64,000 bases of DNA from an uncultured Clostridia bacterium (GTDB taxonomy: Bacteria; Bacillota; Clostridia; Christensenellales; Borkfalkiaceae), in assembly GCA_945638575.1 (NCBI GenBank), contig CALZDP010000003.1, forward strand, positions 41,429 through 105,428, in the 5' to 3' direction. Below the pieces are notes generated by a model that saw only the letters and a program-made list of their open reading frames with translations, searched no databases and had not been told where the DNA came from. A program made the position numbers and the translations under genes. This document shows, piece after piece, positions 25,993 through 35,090 of this stretch. Within the stretch, counting starts at the first letter, position 1. Each line of letters opens with the position of its first letter.

Positions 25993-26817
25993 TTAGATAA
26001 ACGATTCGCGTTTTGCATAAAAAAGATACTGCTGAATAATGCCTGAATTTTCCTTAAAAAGGTCTAAAAAGTACCTGCTTATTTTTGTGCGGTCGGTTAA
26101 CTTTCCGTCAAAATCTTCACGGTAAATTTTTTCTATCCAAGTATCGACGGGGAAACTGTCTCCGCGCCCGAACCCGAAAAGGGTTACGCAGTTAGCCACT
26201 TTATCGCCAACCCCTTTTATTTTAAGAAGTTGCTTTCGTAAATCTTCGGTGGAAAGGGTGGAAAGGTAATCTAAATCCAACTGCTTATCGACGATTTTTT
26301 GTGCGGTTTCCTTTATGTATTCCGCCCTATAACCAAGCCCTGCTCCCCTTAAAAGGGAAATATCCGCCTCCGCAAAAGCCTGCGCCGAAGGAAATGCGTA
26401 ATAGGTTTGATTTTCAAACGTGAAAGGCGCGCCTAAAGAGGCGCAAAGTTTTTCTATAGTAGACTTAATGCGCGGTATGTTGTTGTTTTGAGAAACTATA
26501 AAAGAAAATAAAGCCTCTTCCCTATCCTGACGTAAAATGCGAATACCCGAATATTTTTCGGCAACGTCCAAAACCTTTTTGATGTTGCAGTTTTGAATAG
26601 TTTTAAGAATGCTTCCGTAATCCTTTTCAAGGTCAAAATAGCCCTTAAAATAATCTTCGTCGTCGCTTTTAACATAGGCTTTGCCGTCAAAGTTAAAAAC
26701 TTTTGCAATCTTGTCTTTGGAAATCACCAAATAGCAGTCGTCCTTTTGAAAAAATCTAAAGACCTGACCGCAGTTTAAGGTATCGTGAAAATTTAAAAAT
26801 TTTTCTACAGTAATCAT
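25993..26817 (-). CDS. ogg: 8-oxoguanine DNA glycosylase, OGG-type (HhH-GPD)
   Basis: A bifunctional glycosylase/AP lyase that excises oxidised guanine. The 274-aa protein has an OGG N-terminal beta domain (LNCGQVFRFF), the helix-hairpin-helix LLKIKGVGDKVANCVTLFG with the Schiff-base Lys in GVGDK (near 204), and the catalytic Asp in FPVDTW (near 224). These match Lys249 and Asp268 of human OGG1. It converges on the SOS-controlled rSAM pair, giving a three-gene DNA-damage island. No LexA box was seen near its start. Confidence 0.9.
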   Translation of the reverse strand: MITVEKFLNFHDTLNCGQVFRFFQKDDCYLVISKDKIAKVFNFDGKAYVKSDDEDYFKGYFDLEKDYGSILKTIQNCNIKKVLDVAEKYSGIRILRQDREEALFSFIVSQNNNIPRIKSTIEKLCASLGAPFTFENQTYYAFPSAQAFAEADISLLRGAGLGYRAEYIKETAQKIVDKQLDLDYLSTLSTEDLRKQLLKIKGVGDKVANCVTLFGFGRGDSFPVDTWIEKIYREDFDGKLTDRTKISRYFLDLFKENSGIIQQYLFYAKRESFI

Positions 26818-26840
26818 AATTTTAAAATAAAATCGGGTAT

Positions 26841-26867
26841 AAAAAACGCCGATAAAACTATCGGCGA
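26841..26867 (-). terminator. Terminator after rpmA
   Basis: CGCCGATA-GTTT-TATCGGCG followed by six T residues on the minus strand. Confidence 0.88.
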
Positions 26868-26874
26868 ATTTAAG

Positions 26875-27153
26875 TTAATTTTCTTTAACTTCGATACTAA
26901 CTTGTTTTTTGTCTTTGCCCAATCTTTCAAATCTTACAACGCCGTCGGATAAAGCAAATAAGGTATCGTCTTTACCGATGCCAACGTTTTTGCCGGGGTG
27001 GAATTTAGTACCCCTTTGACGAACGAGAATATTGCCGGCAAGAACAAACTGACCGTCCGAACGTTTAATACCTAAACGTTGCGCAGCACTGTCACGACCG
27101 TTCTTTGAGGAGCCGACACCCTTTTTATGAGCAAATAATCTGAATAAAAACAT
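26875..27153 (-). CDS. rpmA: Ribosomal protein bL27 with cleavable-type N-terminus
   Basis: bL27 reaches the peptidyl-transferase centre of the 50S subunit. The start is the ATG at 27153, preceded by GGAGG at seven bases; the track's longer version reads through the rplU end. The product begins [22 protein letters not shown]. The first seven residues resemble the short extension that Firmicutes remove with the protease Prp (cut before the Ala of A-x-KKG). It lies 22 bp after rplU. The prp (ysxB) gene that usually sits between the two is absent from this locus. Confidence 0.95.
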   Translation of the reverse strand: MFLFRLFAHKKGVGSSKNGRDSAAQRLGIKRSDGQFVLAGNILVRQRGTKFHPGKNVGIGKDDTLFALSDGVVRFERLGKDKKQVSIEVKEN

Positions 27154-27175
27154 ATTATTGTCCTCCATATTTAAA

Positions 27176-27484
27176 TTAGTCAGCTGAAATAGACTCAATC
27201 TTAACAGCCGTGTAAGGTTGTCTATGACCTTGTTTCTTTCTTTCCTGCTTTTTGGATTTGTATTTGAACACGATAATTTTTCTGAACTTATCCTGTTTAA
27301 GCACTTCACCCGTTGCCTTGAAAGAAGTAGCGTCGCTACCTACCTTGATGCCGTTTTCGTCGGAAACCAATAAAACGTTGAACGAAACCTTGTCGCCTAC
27401 GTTAGCATTAAGTTTTTCAAACTTAACGACGTCACCTTCCGAAACACGATACTGCTTGCTACCGTTTTCGATAATTGCGTACAT
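27176..27484 (-). CDS. rplU: Ribosomal protein bL21
   Basis: A 102-aa large-subunit protein that binds 23S rRNA. The start [18 protein letters not shown] is the standard bL21 beginning; the ATG at 27484 has GGGAGGT nine bases ahead, and the track's 15 extra residues are leader. The C-terminal [22 protein letters not shown] matches the family. It is first in an rplU-rpmA operon with its own promoter and a structured leader. Confidence 0.97.
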   Translation of the reverse strand: MYAIIENGSKQYRVSEGDVVKFEKLNANVGDKVSFNVLLVSDENGIKVGSDATSFKATGEVLKQDKFRKIIVFKYKSKKQERKKQGHRQPYTAVKIESISAD

Positions 27485-27590
27485 TGTTAAATACCTCCCT
27501 GTCCAATCTCGCCGAGATAAATACATCAAAGGATATATCGGGCGCTGCGTAAAAGCGCAGTCTTAAAAAAGCCCGCCTCGTGCGGTTCCT
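27485..27590 (-). ncRNA. Structured 5' leader of rplU (likely L21-type leader)
   Basis: About 105 nt separate the promoter from rplU. It contains a CTGCGC-TTTTA-GCGCAG type hairpin and a GGCGAGATTGGACAG segment near the ribosome-binding site. Firmicutes have a conserved L21 autoregulatory leader at this position; I recognise the place and general shape but could not fold or match it formally. Confidence 0.5.
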
Positions 27591-27594
27591 AACT

Positions 27595-27623
27595 AATTTA
27601 TCATAAATAATTATCAATGTCAA
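27595..27623 (-). promoter_or_regulatory. Promoter of rplU-rpmA
   Basis: TTGACA (27618-27623) and TAAATT (27595-27600) are separated by 17 bp on the minus strand. Confidence 0.7.
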
Positions 27624-27677
27624 ACATTTTTACATAAAAATCGCCATTTTGGACATTTTATCTTTGAGGTGATAATT

Positions 27678-28118
27678 ATGACAGATCCAAAACTAAACAA
27701 AGAAGAAGCAAATAATATTTTCCAAAACGCAAACATCGCGCTTCAGTCTATTTCCAACGTAATGCCGGAATGTTCTTCAAAAAAGATGCAAGAAGAATTG
27801 CAGGAAGAATACGAAGGCTATCAAAAGTTCATCGGTGAACTTACCAAGTTTATGCATGAAAAGGGTTACGAACAAAAGGACGTAAACGTAATGAAAAAGG
27901 CTATGCTTTATACTTCGGTAAAAATGAACACTTTGACGGACGACTCTATGTCGCACGTTGCGGAAATGATGATTAAAGGCACCGTTATGGGAATAACCGA
28001 ATTAAAGCAACTTATTTCACGCGGGCAGGATAAAGTAGACCAAGAAATTTTAGATTACGCTTCACGCTTACTAAAACTTGAAGAGGACTACGAAAGGCGC
28101 TTAAAAACCCTTTTATAA
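27678..28118 (+). CDS. Small helical protein of unknown function
   Basis: A 146-aa soluble protein, predicted almost wholly alpha-helical, rich in Glu, Lys and Met (FQNANIALQSISNV, MKKAMLYTSVKMNTL, ASRLLKLEEDYERRLKTLL). It may form a helical bundle, but I do not recognise the family. The track begins at a GTG (27669). The ATG at 27678 is better because TGAGGTG lies seven bases ahead. It is divergent from rplU and converges on a lipoprotein gene, sharing a strong terminator with it. Confidence 0.75.
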   Translation: MTDPKLNKEEANNIFQNANIALQSISNVMPECSSKKMQEELQEEYEGYQKFIGELTKFMHEKGYEQKDVNVMKKAMLYTSVKMNTLTDDSMSHVAEMMIKGTVMGITELKQLISRGQDKVDQEILDYASRLLKLEEDYERRLKTLL

Positions 28119-28158
28119 GGCGCAAATTCACAGTCTTAAATTCACGTTATAAAATGTA

Positions 28159-28184
28159 AAAAGTCCGTGTATAGGCCGTTTATC
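28159..28184 (+). repeat. Dispersed 26-bp palindromic repeat, copy 12 (intergenic)
   Basis: Reads AAAAGTCCGTG, TATAGGCCG, TTTATC, just ahead of the shared terminator. Confidence 0.75.
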
Positions 28185-28196
28185 GCCCTATTTTGT

Positions 28197-28227
28197 AAAA
28201 AGCCGTCGGTTATGCCGACGGCTTTTT
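28197..28227. terminator. Bidirectional terminator
   Basis: AAAAAGCCGTCGG-TTAT-GCCGACGGCTTTTT is a near-perfect stem with A and T runs on the two sides, between converging genes. Confidence 0.92.
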
Positions 28228-28251
28228 GGTTTTGTTTGAATTTTATGCCGA

Positions 28252-30414
28252 CTAAGCAGGCGTAGAAGACTTTAATTGCTGTAAAGCCTCGATAATAGTG
28301 CCGACTTTGGCGTCGCCCAAAAGTTCGCAAAGGGCAAGTTTTTTGGCTTCTTTAGTAGCGGTAGGATCGCTGTAAACCTTTAAAAGGTTAATAAGTTCCT
28401 GCGCGGTAATGTCGAATACATTACCGTCGTTAGCGGTATAGGTAAACAACACTTTATCTTGCGTATCGGGGGTAGAAGTTTCGCCCTTCATACTCATATA
28501 ATCGTCCAAAACCATGCCTATATTTTGACCGTACGCCGTCAAGACGAGGCTGATTGCCGTTGTCGGATTTTGCTTAACGGCGTCAAGATTATCGCGTACC
28601 CCTTTAAACAGTAAAGTATCTAAAATGTCGTAACCGAATTGTTGATTAAGAGAATCAAAGTCCACGCCGACAAACAGTACAGTTTTCAAATAATTTAAAA
28701 TTTGGGTTTGAGAATCCAAATAGAAGTCGCATAAAGCGCCTAAGTAATTGACGGTTGACCCCCCTTGCCCGTCGGTTATGGTGTTATTCTTTATATATTG
28801 GTCTATAAGCGCAACGTAAGTAGATAGATCAACGCTTAAAAGTGCGGAAATTTTTGTTTTAAGTTCGGCGTAAGTAAGATTTGCCATAACTGCGCTTGCG
28901 CTGTCAAGGTCTTGCGCAAATTCCGCTTCCAAAATTCTGAAAAACTCTGTTACATCCAAAGTCATATTACCGTCGGGATCTTCGGTAAAGGATCTTTGTA
29001 AAACGCCGACCAAAGCGCCGACGGTCAAGGCATTATATATAACCGCGCCGTCCAAATCCTGTTTATAACCTGTTAAAAGATAGGTTACAAACCCGTAAGT
29101 ATTGAATCCGCTTACAGCCCCGTTTTCGTCGGTAATGACGTTTTGCGTGATACCGTCAACCATTCCGCCGACCGTAAGACTGCCTACAAGCGCGACGTCT
29201 TTAATCTTTTGATAAGCGTCGCCGAAAGCCTTTTGCAAGAATTCCTTAACGGTAACGGCTTTGTTTGCTATTTCGGCAATGTCGCCGACGGTAGTGTCCA
29301 AAACCGCTTTATATTGCGCGTAAAAGGCTTCGTACTTGGTCTGCGTGGCTTCGTCTGCAGGAAGAGCGGCTTTGATAATTTTGTTTAAAGTAAGAGTGCT
29401 TGTATATTCGAGAAGGTAATCTTTAAGGGTTCCTTCTGCGGCGGCGTTTAGTATGCCGTAAACGGTCATGGTATGGATTTCACGAAGATATCCCGCGTCT
29501 CCTTCGCTTACCCCGAAAACATCGCCAAGGCTGACGCCCTTATAAAGTTCGGCGACCGTTTTTAAGGCTTCTTGCGCGGTGGCAGAGGAAGAAATAGCGT
29601 CTATATCGGAAATCTTCACGTTAAGGGTTGCCGCCACAAACTTGTTGGATTTTACGGTATCGGGTAAAAAAGTGCCGGCTAAGGAAGAAAGGGAAACTTC
29701 GCCAAAGTTTTTAACTATGATCGCCTTTCGTTCTTCCTGCGTACCGCTGTATAAGGTTTTGGCTTCGTTTAAAGTGGTGTAAGCAATACCGCTTAACAGG
29801 GGCGAACTTGAAAATACCGCCTTTAACAGCCAGTTTCTGTCCATATTGACAAGCGGTTCGCTGTAATCAAAGAATATGTACGCCAAAGTCTTTTCGCCGT
29901 AAAGGCTATAGTCTATCGTTAACTTTTCGCTGCCGTCTATTTTACAATTCAAAATGCCGTTTAAGCAGGAATTTACTTCCACAACGTTTTCGGCGTACAC
30001 CCTGTACCAGTTGCCGTCGTTACCGCGGTAAACGTTTATGCCCATGGCGTTAAGATTTATGCCGGCAGGCAAACTTCCTTCTATGGCAGTTAACGCTTTA
30101 TTTACAACTTCGGTGTAAACATCGCCTATCAAAAAGCCTTGCAGACTTGCAGACGCTTGATTTTGATTAACCCAGTCTTTTGCATATGTATCCGAAACCT
30201 TTTCGGAAAGCGACGCTAAAGTGTAAGCGGTCCTGTCTTGAGGGTCGGTCGGCTCAAGCACCGGCGGTTCGGGCTCCGGCTTAACTATATTGGTTCCCGT
30301 GTTGCTGCTGCCGGTATCGTCAGGCTTGGTATCCGTACAGGCGGAAAATACAAAAGTAAAAGCCATCGAAACGATAAGCATTATCGAAACGAGCAAATAA
30401 CCTAATCTTTTCAT
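28252..30414 (-). CDS. Large secreted lipoprotein of unknown function with a recurring VGD-like motif
   Basis: A 720-aa protein with a lipoprotein signal peptide (MKRLGYLLVSIMLIVSMAF, lipobox FSAC at about residue 26) and a Gly/Ser/Thr/Pro-rich linker to about residue 56, so it should be anchored to the outer face of the membrane. The body has at least six recurrences of a (T/S/L)(V/I/L)G(D/G/A/T) step after a hydrophobic stretch (FLIGDVYTEV, SLGDVFGV, TVGDIAEI, TVGGMVDGI, TVGALVGVL, KVGTIIEAL), suggesting a repeated helical unit. I do not recognise a family. It has a perfect SigA promoter and a ~100-nt leader. Confidence 0.75.
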   Translation of the reverse strand: MKRLGYLLVSIMLIVSMAFTFVFSACTDTKPDDTGSSNTGTNIVKPEPEPPVLEPTDPQDRTAYTLASLSEKVSDTYAKDWVNQNQASASLQGFLIGDVYTEVVNKALTAIEGSLPAGINLNAMGINVYRGNDGNWYRVYAENVVEVNSCLNGILNCKIDGSEKLTIDYSLYGEKTLAYIFFDYSEPLVNMDRNWLLKAVFSSSPLLSGIAYTTLNEAKTLYSGTQEERKAIIVKNFGEVSLSSLAGTFLPDTVKSNKFVAATLNVKISDIDAISSSATAQEALKTVAELYKGVSLGDVFGVSEGDAGYLREIHTMTVYGILNAAAEGTLKDYLLEYTSTLTLNKIIKAALPADEATQTKYEAFYAQYKAVLDTTVGDIAEIANKAVTVKEFLQKAFGDAYQKIKDVALVGSLTVGGMVDGITQNVITDENGAVSGFNTYGFVTYLLTGYKQDLDGAVIYNALTVGALVGVLQRSFTEDPDGNMTLDVTEFFRILEAEFAQDLDSASAVMANLTYAELKTKISALLSVDLSTYVALIDQYIKNNTITDGQGGSTVNYLGALCDFYLDSQTQILNYLKTVLFVGVDFDSLNQQFGYDILDTLLFKGVRDNLDAVKQNPTTAISLVLTAYGQNIGMVLDDYMSMKGETSTPDTQDKVLFTYTANDGNVFDITAQELINLLKVYSDPTATKEAKKLALCELLGDAKVGTIIEALQQLKSSTPA

Positions 30415-30519
30415 AAAAAACCTCCGTAATTTTTGTAAAAATCTCTCTTGAACGAGGCGCCGAAACGGGAATACTTCCTTTTTGCGCCGTTAGGGGGCTG
30501 TCGTACTTATTGTGAATAT

Positions 30520-30548
30520 ATTATATCACTTAACCCCGAAATTGTCAA
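30520..30548 (-). promoter_or_regulatory. Perfect consensus promoter of the 28252-30414 lipoprotein gene
   Basis: TTGACA (30543-30548) and TATAAT (30520-30525) are separated by 17 bp. The resulting leader contains a GGCGC...GCGCC hairpin with an inner GGAA-GTA-TTCC stem. The remainder of this 538-bp gap shows no gene. Confidence 0.85.
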
Positions 30549-30890
30549 CAACAAAACTGCTTTTGCCTTTGACAAGTTATGGATGTGTTTGACTTTTACC
30601 GCCGTCGGCTATTTTGGCGGTAAATATTTTATTACACAATTTGTTAAGTAATCGGTACACACATTATACTATGCGATAAGGATTTTCGTTTGACTTTTTT
30701 TGCGGTAAATTGGATATTTCACCGCATTTTCATTTTCGGTAATTTTTAAGCGAGGTTTATACTTGTTGATTTTGCCTTTTTCATTGAATAAACGACGTCT
30801 TGCGCGGTCGTTATCGCCTGTTAAAAGTCGGGTTTGATATCCTCGGTTAGCGCAAATATATTGTTCTATTTTATTTATCAAAAATGCGAT

Positions 30891-30916
30891 ACCCCGAGCG
30901 GAATTCCGCTCGGGGT
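30891..30916. terminator. Perfect palindrome, probable terminator of the surface-protein gene
   Basis: ACCCCGAGCGG-AATT-CCGCTCGGGGT is an exact inverted repeat 37 bp after the surface-protein stop. T-rich sequence follows on the minus strand after a short gap. Confidence 0.7.
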
Positions 30917-30952
30917 GCAAATTAAATTGTCATAAACAGATTTTTAAGCAGC

Positions 30953-33900
30953 TTATGCCGCGACGTAAACCACTTCAATAGAGGTGATTCTTACCTGACC
31001 GTTAGTTGCAGTGCCTGTATTTCCGACGCTAAACGCAATACTTGTTCCGTCAACAGTTACTGTAGTACCCGTTGCGACATTTACACTGTCTTTTGTTAAA
31101 ACGCCGGTTTTATATGAAGTATAATTGATTTTTACGGAAACAATCTTATAACCTTGTTTCGCACTGATTGTTATTGTCGGACTCTCGGTTTGATAAACAC
31201 GAATTGCAGAATCTGATGTATAATACTTGCCGGAATTGCTGCCGCCTTTTATTTTAACGCTGATATTACTGTCAAGGTCAAAATTCTTATGTTGCGTTCG
31301 ATTTGACCAATTGTAATTACTAATAGTAACACTTACGGTTTGATCTTTCGGTTCTTCCGAGCCGATAGCCAATACTTTTACGGTAAACGTTTTTGTGTCG
31401 GTTGTTTCACCGCATTCAATGGTTGCGGTAAGCGTTACGGTTTGTACTTCGGCGGTCTGCGTTACGGTTGCTTGACCGTCTGCAATCGCTATTGCCGTAT
31501 TATCGGAAGCCCAAGTAATAGTAACGTCTTCAAACTTTGAAGTAGGAAGTTCTAATTTATCGGTAACTTCTTCGGGAACAGTTAACTCATCTTTAGTTTG
31601 CGACACCTTGATTGATTCGGGAACGCCTTTATTTTCCACTAATCCGGAGCCAACTGCTTCAATTGTGCTTCTGAAAGTAGTTTTAGCGGAAACTAATACT
31701 ACGTGCATACCAACTTCAACGCCTAAGGTGTTAAACTCTTTAAGGTTATTGAAACTGCTGCCGGAATATTCCATCTTTTGAGCGCAAAGACCGTAAACAT
31801 ATACGATTGTTGTGCCATCGGTGATGTAGAAGTTGCCGTATGTGGTGTTAATTATTTCGGTAACAACGCCTTCGATTGTATAGAAGTTTTCGTTGCTGTC
31901 CTCTAATGCGATAAAGTCAGCCAAAGTTTTGTATTCGTAAAGGTATTCACCGCAAACGTCGCACTTGTAATCATTATTTTCATACTTATGTCCGGCAGGG
32001 ATAGGTAGTTGTTGTTGCTTATGGCAACTTGTACATTCACAAAGTTTAACACCATCGGTGGTGCAAGTTGCTTCGGTGGTAACCGTACCTTCGTTCCAAA
32101 CGTGTTTTGTTTCGTCAACGGGGATAGTATAAGTTGCTTTATCTTCTTCGGCAATTTCTTGCGTACCTGCCTCGTCGGTAAACCACTTGTGGCAGACCGA
32201 ACATTCATAATGCGCTTTAATGCCGGTTGCACCGCAAGTTGCCTCAACTTCAACAAGTTGTAAACTGTGTCCGGTTGCAGGAATGGTTTCTGTCTTCGTT
32301 TCGCCACATACTGTGCACTTATAAGACGTAGAACCTTCTTCAGTACAAGTAGGTTCGGTAGCGGTTACAACTTCCCAAGTGTGTGAAGCCGGCGTAGTAA
32401 CGGTCATTTCAACAGTGTTAAAACGAGCCTGTTTAGTCAATGAAGATATAACAAAACTATTTTGAGGGTTGTTTAATACAACCGTTATTACTTTGCCATT
32501 GGTCGTTACTGTACAATCTTTGATATCGCCTGAATTAAGCAAGTAGCCAGTTTCGCATGTAAACACGATTTTAGTTATTTTTGCGTTTGTATCGTTTAGA
32601 GCAATCGTAATTTTAGAACCAACATAGCAACGAATAGGGACAGCATCGTTTACGTTAGTATTGCTTGACGCTTTATCGTTAATAAACGTTGCATCTTCAT
32701 TTTTTGAGTTCCAAACCTGTTTATCATTCGTACGCGATAAACGATTTTTAACATCGGTAAAGTCAAATGATACAGTATTTTCTTTAGGCTTTGCTAATGC
32801 TGCTATTTGTTTGTAAGTTGTATAATCACAACGGGTACACGTGTCATAGGCTTCATAACCGGTTTCTGTGCAAGTTGCGGGCTTTCCGTCGTGGTGCACT
32901 AAATCGTGTCCGATTGCTTCGGTTTCATTAGCCGTATAAGTATGATTGCAGTTTTTACAAGTGTAAGTTGTGTAACCTTTTTCTGTACAAGTAGGTGCGG
33001 TTACTACGGTTGTATAATCGTGTCCGGTTGCTTCGATTTCACGAGTTTCAACATGTTCTTCGTTATGCTTGCAAACACGTTTTTCCAAGCCTTTTTCGGT
33101 ACAAGTGGCTTCTGTTACCACAGCCCATTCGCCCCAATCGTGGTTATTTTCGTTAATGGCGAGAATAACGGACGATTTATCGGTAATTTCGTTTTCGCCC
33201 CTGACGTCGGCAAAATAATTACCGCATTCACTGCATACGTAATAGGTTATGTTGCCTTGCGTGGTACAAGTAGGCTTGACAGCGTCAACCTTTGTTAAGA
33301 CGTGCTGTTTGATGGGGATAATCACGCTTTCTTTGGCGATTTCGTTTTCACCATTTTCATCGCTGAAATACTTTCCGCAAACGGGACATTCATAATAGGC
33401 AATATGACCGGCAACTTTGTCGGTAGCAGGTACTTCCTCAACAAAGTTTAAGGTATGGCCGGTTGCTTTTAAGATTACGGCGGATTTATCGGTAATTTCG
33501 GTTTTGCCTTCGCTGTCGGCGAAGTATTTATCACATTCTTCGCATACGTAATAGGTTATGTTGCCCTGCTCGGTACAAGTAGGCGCAACTGCCGCAATAT
33601 TTTTTAATGCGTGCCCTTTAGCAGGGATAACGACTGCGTTTTTGTCGGTAATTTCGGTTTCACCCTTTTCATCACTGAAATATTTTCCGCATTCAATACA
33701 TTCATAGTATGCTTTGTTGCCGTCTTCGGTGCAGGTGCAAGATTGGGCTTCAACAAAGTTTAAGGTATGCGGTTTTGTGGTTATAACGCTTTCTTTGGTA
33801 ATTTCGTTTATACCCTTTTCATCGCTATAGAACCTTCCGCAGTCGGGACATTCATAATAACCGATATGTCCGTTTTCAGTGCAGGTCGCTTTTACTTCGC

Positions 33901-34114
33901 TGACAAAAACCACCTTATGGGTAGGGTCAACAAAGTCTTCACGGTAACTTTCACCGCAGGAAGAACAAACGTATTCGGTGTAACCTTGGTTACAGCCAGG
34001 TTCAACTACGGTTTTGACATAATGATGTGCGTTTTGGACTCAAGCAGACAAACCAAACGATAAGCACACCATTGCAAAAATGGCTAAAGTTGCTGTTAAC
34101 AGTTTTCTTTTCAT
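30953..34114 (-). CDS. Large Cys-rich repeat surface protein with an in-frame UGA at the lipobox cysteine
   Basis: The track gives 986 aa from a GTG at 33913. The real start is the ATG at 34114, with GGAGG six bases ahead and a TTGACA-17-TATGCT promoter. It encodes signal peptide MKRKLLTATLAIFAMVCLS, then FGLSA, then TGA at codon 25 (34040-34042), then VQNAHHYVKT. The TGA sits where a lipobox (LSA-C) needs Cys. No other stop follows for 1,028 codons. The mature part has about ten CxxC units of the type TCTExGxxxYYxCxxCGKYF, two related beta domains, an OB-like segment (YTIEGVVTEI) and an Ig-like aBig-type domain (TLTATIECGETTDTKTFTV). It is either a recent nonsense mutation, a sequence error or a recoded UGA. 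Confidence 0.8.
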
Positions 34115-34186
34115 TTTTGTCCTCCAAAAATTTTTGTCGCTTGCGATTTTTCTTAAAATGAAACCGAAAAACTCACTTACGCTATA

Positions 34187-34215
34187 AGCATAATACTTTT
34201 TGGTTGCGTTGTCAA
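34187..34215 (-). promoter_or_regulatory. Promoter of the surface-protein gene
   Basis: TTGACA (34210-34215) and TATGCT (34187-34192) are separated by 17 bp on the minus strand, giving a ~65-nt leader to the ATG at 34114. Confidence 0.7.
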
Positions 34216-34288
34216 TAGTTGTCGGCGCGCAGTATATGTATTTATAAATAATATTTTTATAAAATTTTGTAATAGTTGCAATAAAGTT

Positions 34289-34423
34289 ATGGTAATTGTA
34301 ACTACCGCACCGGTCGCAACAACTTTCGCAATCACAATGACTGCCGTAATGACGGCTTTAAGGAATGTTTTAAAGACTGCGAAAGCAAATGATTTGGCTA
34401 TGACAAATTGTGATTGCGCTTAA
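34289..34423 (+). CDS. Possible 44-aa hydrophobic peptide (unsupported small ORF)
   Basis: An ATG-to-TAA frame encodes MVIVTTAPVATTFAITMTAV, a hydrophobic Thr/Ala/Val-rich first half, then a basic middle (RNVLKTAKAND) and a Cys-containing end (NCDCA). It lies in a ~500-bp gap with no other gene. No clear ribosome-binding site precedes it, so it may be chance. If real it resembles a small membrane peptide. Confidence 0.2.
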   Translation: MVIVTTAPVATTFAITMTAVMTALRNVLKTAKANDLAMTNCDCA

Positions 34424-34633
34424 AAAAAAGTTATCGGCATAATTTTTGCGGTAAAAAGGTTTTTTGGGATTTTGGGAAACCACGCCCTGTAACGGTTGCG
34501 TTTTTATAGGGTTTTATAACCGAACGAGCGCGTAATCGTAACAAACGCAGTCAAAACATTTTGCGCCTTTTAATCGATATTCGCACACATACAAAGGGGG
34601 GTAAAAATGTAAAACGGCATATAAAAAACCAAC

Positions 34634-34659
34634 GATAACCGACCTATAGGCGCACTTTT
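34634..34659 (-). repeat. Dispersed 26-bp palindromic repeat, copy 13 (downstream of rnpB)
   Basis: On the minus strand AAAAGTGCGC, CTATAGGTCG, GTTATC. Confidence 0.85.
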
Positions 34660-34705
34660 TAATGTTAATCGCCGAAGTAATCACTTTAAAATTACGCCGA
34701 CAAAT

Positions 34706-34739
34706 AAAAAAACCGACGGCAAAACCGACGGTAAAAAAG
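34706..34739 (-). terminator. Terminator after rnpB
   Basis: On the minus strand CCGTCGG-TTTTG-CCGTCGG folds with a single T-T mismatch and is followed by seven T residues, immediately after the RNase P RNA. Confidence 0.75.
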
Positions 34740-34740
34740 T

Positions 34741-35083
34741 AACAAGCCGACCTATAAGCCGAGTTCTGTCTGGTGCGACTATCTATCTAGTTCCGCCGTT
34801 ACCGACGGACTCAAGCGACGTTTGGCGAAGATACCGCGGCGAGCAACCGCATTTCGGTATCTTCCTATCTTGCTTCGAATGGGGTTTACACTGACGCCGT
34901 ACGTTACCGTACAGCCGGTGAGCTTTTACCTCCCCTTTTCACCCTTGCCGAATTTTCGGCGGTTATTTTCTGTTGCACTTTCCCTGAAGTCACCTTCGGC
35001 GGACGTTATCCGTCATTCTGCTCTGTGAAGCTCGGACTTTCCTCGTTGAACTGAATCACCGCAGTCGCACAGTCGACTTGTTA
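34741..35083 (-). ncRNA. rnpB: RNase P RNA (class A type)
   Basis: This is the catalytic RNA that trims tRNA 5' ends. Read on the minus strand it contains the universal P4-strand block GAGGAAAGTCCGAGCTTC near the 5' end and the matching AGACAGAACTCGGCTTATAG near the 3' end. The ends AACAAGTCGAC and GTCGGCTTGTT pair as helix P1. The ~343-nt length is normal. A TTTACA-17-TATAAT promoter places the start at about 35084, agreeing with P1, and a terminator follows. The 63-66-aa frames crossing it are not genes. Confidence 0.95.
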
Positions 35084-35090
35084 CACGGTT

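Noticed and set aside
30669-30920. 83-aa minus-strand ORF
   Set aside because: It begins inside the terminator palindrome of the surface-protein gene, lacks a ribosome-binding site and has no recognisable features.
33767-34063. 98-aa plus-strand ORF
   Set aside because: It is the antisense of the surface-protein start region and has no independent signals.
30953-34114. Genome-wide reassignment of UGA to an amino acid
   Set aside because: Other intact genes in the window (for example pgsA and cinA) end at UGA in the expected place.
34741-34772. Repeat-like CCTATAAGCCGAG at the 3' end of rnpB
   Set aside because: It is explained by the conserved 3' sequence and helix P1 of RNase P RNA.
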